Of a stretch of 64,000 nucleotides of DNA, positions 63,877 to 64,000 are shown piece after piece. The notes beneath the pieces were generated by a model. The model saw only the letters and a program-made list of their open reading frames with translations, did no database searches and was not told the DNA's origin. The first letter of the stretch is position 1, and every line of letters starts with the position of its first letter. The stretch is from CAVQBP01 sp964448105 (GTDB lineage: Bacteria; Bacteroidota; Ignavibacteria; Ignavibacteriales; Ignavibacteriaceae): NCBI GenBank assembly GCA_964448105.1, contig CAYUVK010000009.1:9582-73581 (forward strand), written 5' to 3'. Made by a program: the position numbers and the translations under genes.

Positions 63877-64000
63877 ATGCCTGATCAACCGAATATCTCT
63901 AAGAAGCAGAAACTTTCTGCAGAAGAAGAATTTCGAAGGACTGTTAACTCAGCAAGGCCTCATTTTAAAAAATTAAAAGAGAACAGATGGAAATTTTTAT
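63877..64000 (+). CDS. Partial gene at the window end, possible polysaccharide chain-length regulator
   Basis: An open frame starts at ATG 63877 and runs off the window after 41 codons. It reads MPDQPNISKKQKLSAEEEFR then a basic stretch ending KENRWKFL. This is a charged cytoplasmic N-terminus as found before the first membrane helix of Wzz-like proteins. The position after the SLBB gene supports that, but the evidence is positional only. Confidence 0.5.
   Translation, partial: MPDQPNISKKQKLSAEEEFRRTVNSARPHFKKLKENRWKFL

Overview
The window looks like chromosome from an AT-rich member of the Bacteroidota/Chlorobi group, most likely an Ignavibacteria-type organism. The main reason is the repeated C-terminal type IX secretion (T9SS) signal: a YPNPFNP-containing strand followed by VTLKIYDILGxE, LASGVYFYR and a final K-K-hydrophobic tail. 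It is intact in three proteins, present on a broken peptidase, and left as remnants at two more places. A hybrid two-component regulator, a TonB-dependent receptor and TAnnTTTG-like promoter boxes agree with this. No rRNA, tRNA, CRISPR array, intact insertion sequence or phage module was recognised.

Layout. 1-2510 is the 5' part of a very long coiled-coil/P-loop ATPase gene that runs off the left edge. 2838-4360 is a coupled GNAT/nitrilase pair. 4374-7909 is a minus-strand trio: PLP sulfur-amino-acid enzyme, TauE/SafE-type exporter and POT-like permease. 8022-10343 holds a thioredoxin-like protein, a metallophosphoesterase and a DUF2203 protein. 10465-14549 is a decaying block: a conserved two-gene pair broken by in-frame stops and frameshifts, a lipoprotein, and a small membrane ORF with an in-frame TGA. 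14604-25022 is mostly housekeeping (serC, DUF1015, acid phosphatase, valS, DinB, ruvA), then a TonB receptor with a helical-repeat partner. 25114-36940 carries a desaturase, two T9SS cargo proteins, a dienelactone hydrolase, rnhA, a FAH-family enzyme, a conserved exported protein, clpX and a large TPR protein. 37202-42907 has an NTF2-like protein, a POT/MFS permease, a family 2 glycoside hydrolase, an aldo/keto reductase and a HEAT protein.

43109-54828 is the most accessory-looking part. A 1378-residue hybrid sensor/AraC regulator lies upstream of a LamG-like T9SS protein and three envelope proteins, all on the minus strand. Around them are an M1-type peptidase that has lost its zinc site and carries a frameshift, two T9SS-tail remnants, and several copies of a short GTAG...CTAC palindrome. 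54842-57894 encodes NAD kinase and two glycosyltransferases. 58325-60019 is an OmpA/TSP3/SPOR envelope protein. 60156-61057 is an AbiEii-like nucleotidyltransferase with a small upstream partner, a probable toxin-antitoxin pair. 61133-64000 starts a polysaccharide export locus (SLBB protein, then the start of a second gene).

Themes. The strongest observations are (i) a family of intergenic palindromes, several beside T9SS-tail genes and one interrupting such a tail; (ii) clustered gene decay confined to two stretches; and (iii) the partial coiled-coil ATPase, whose family I could not name. No single system in the window can be called new from the sequence alone.
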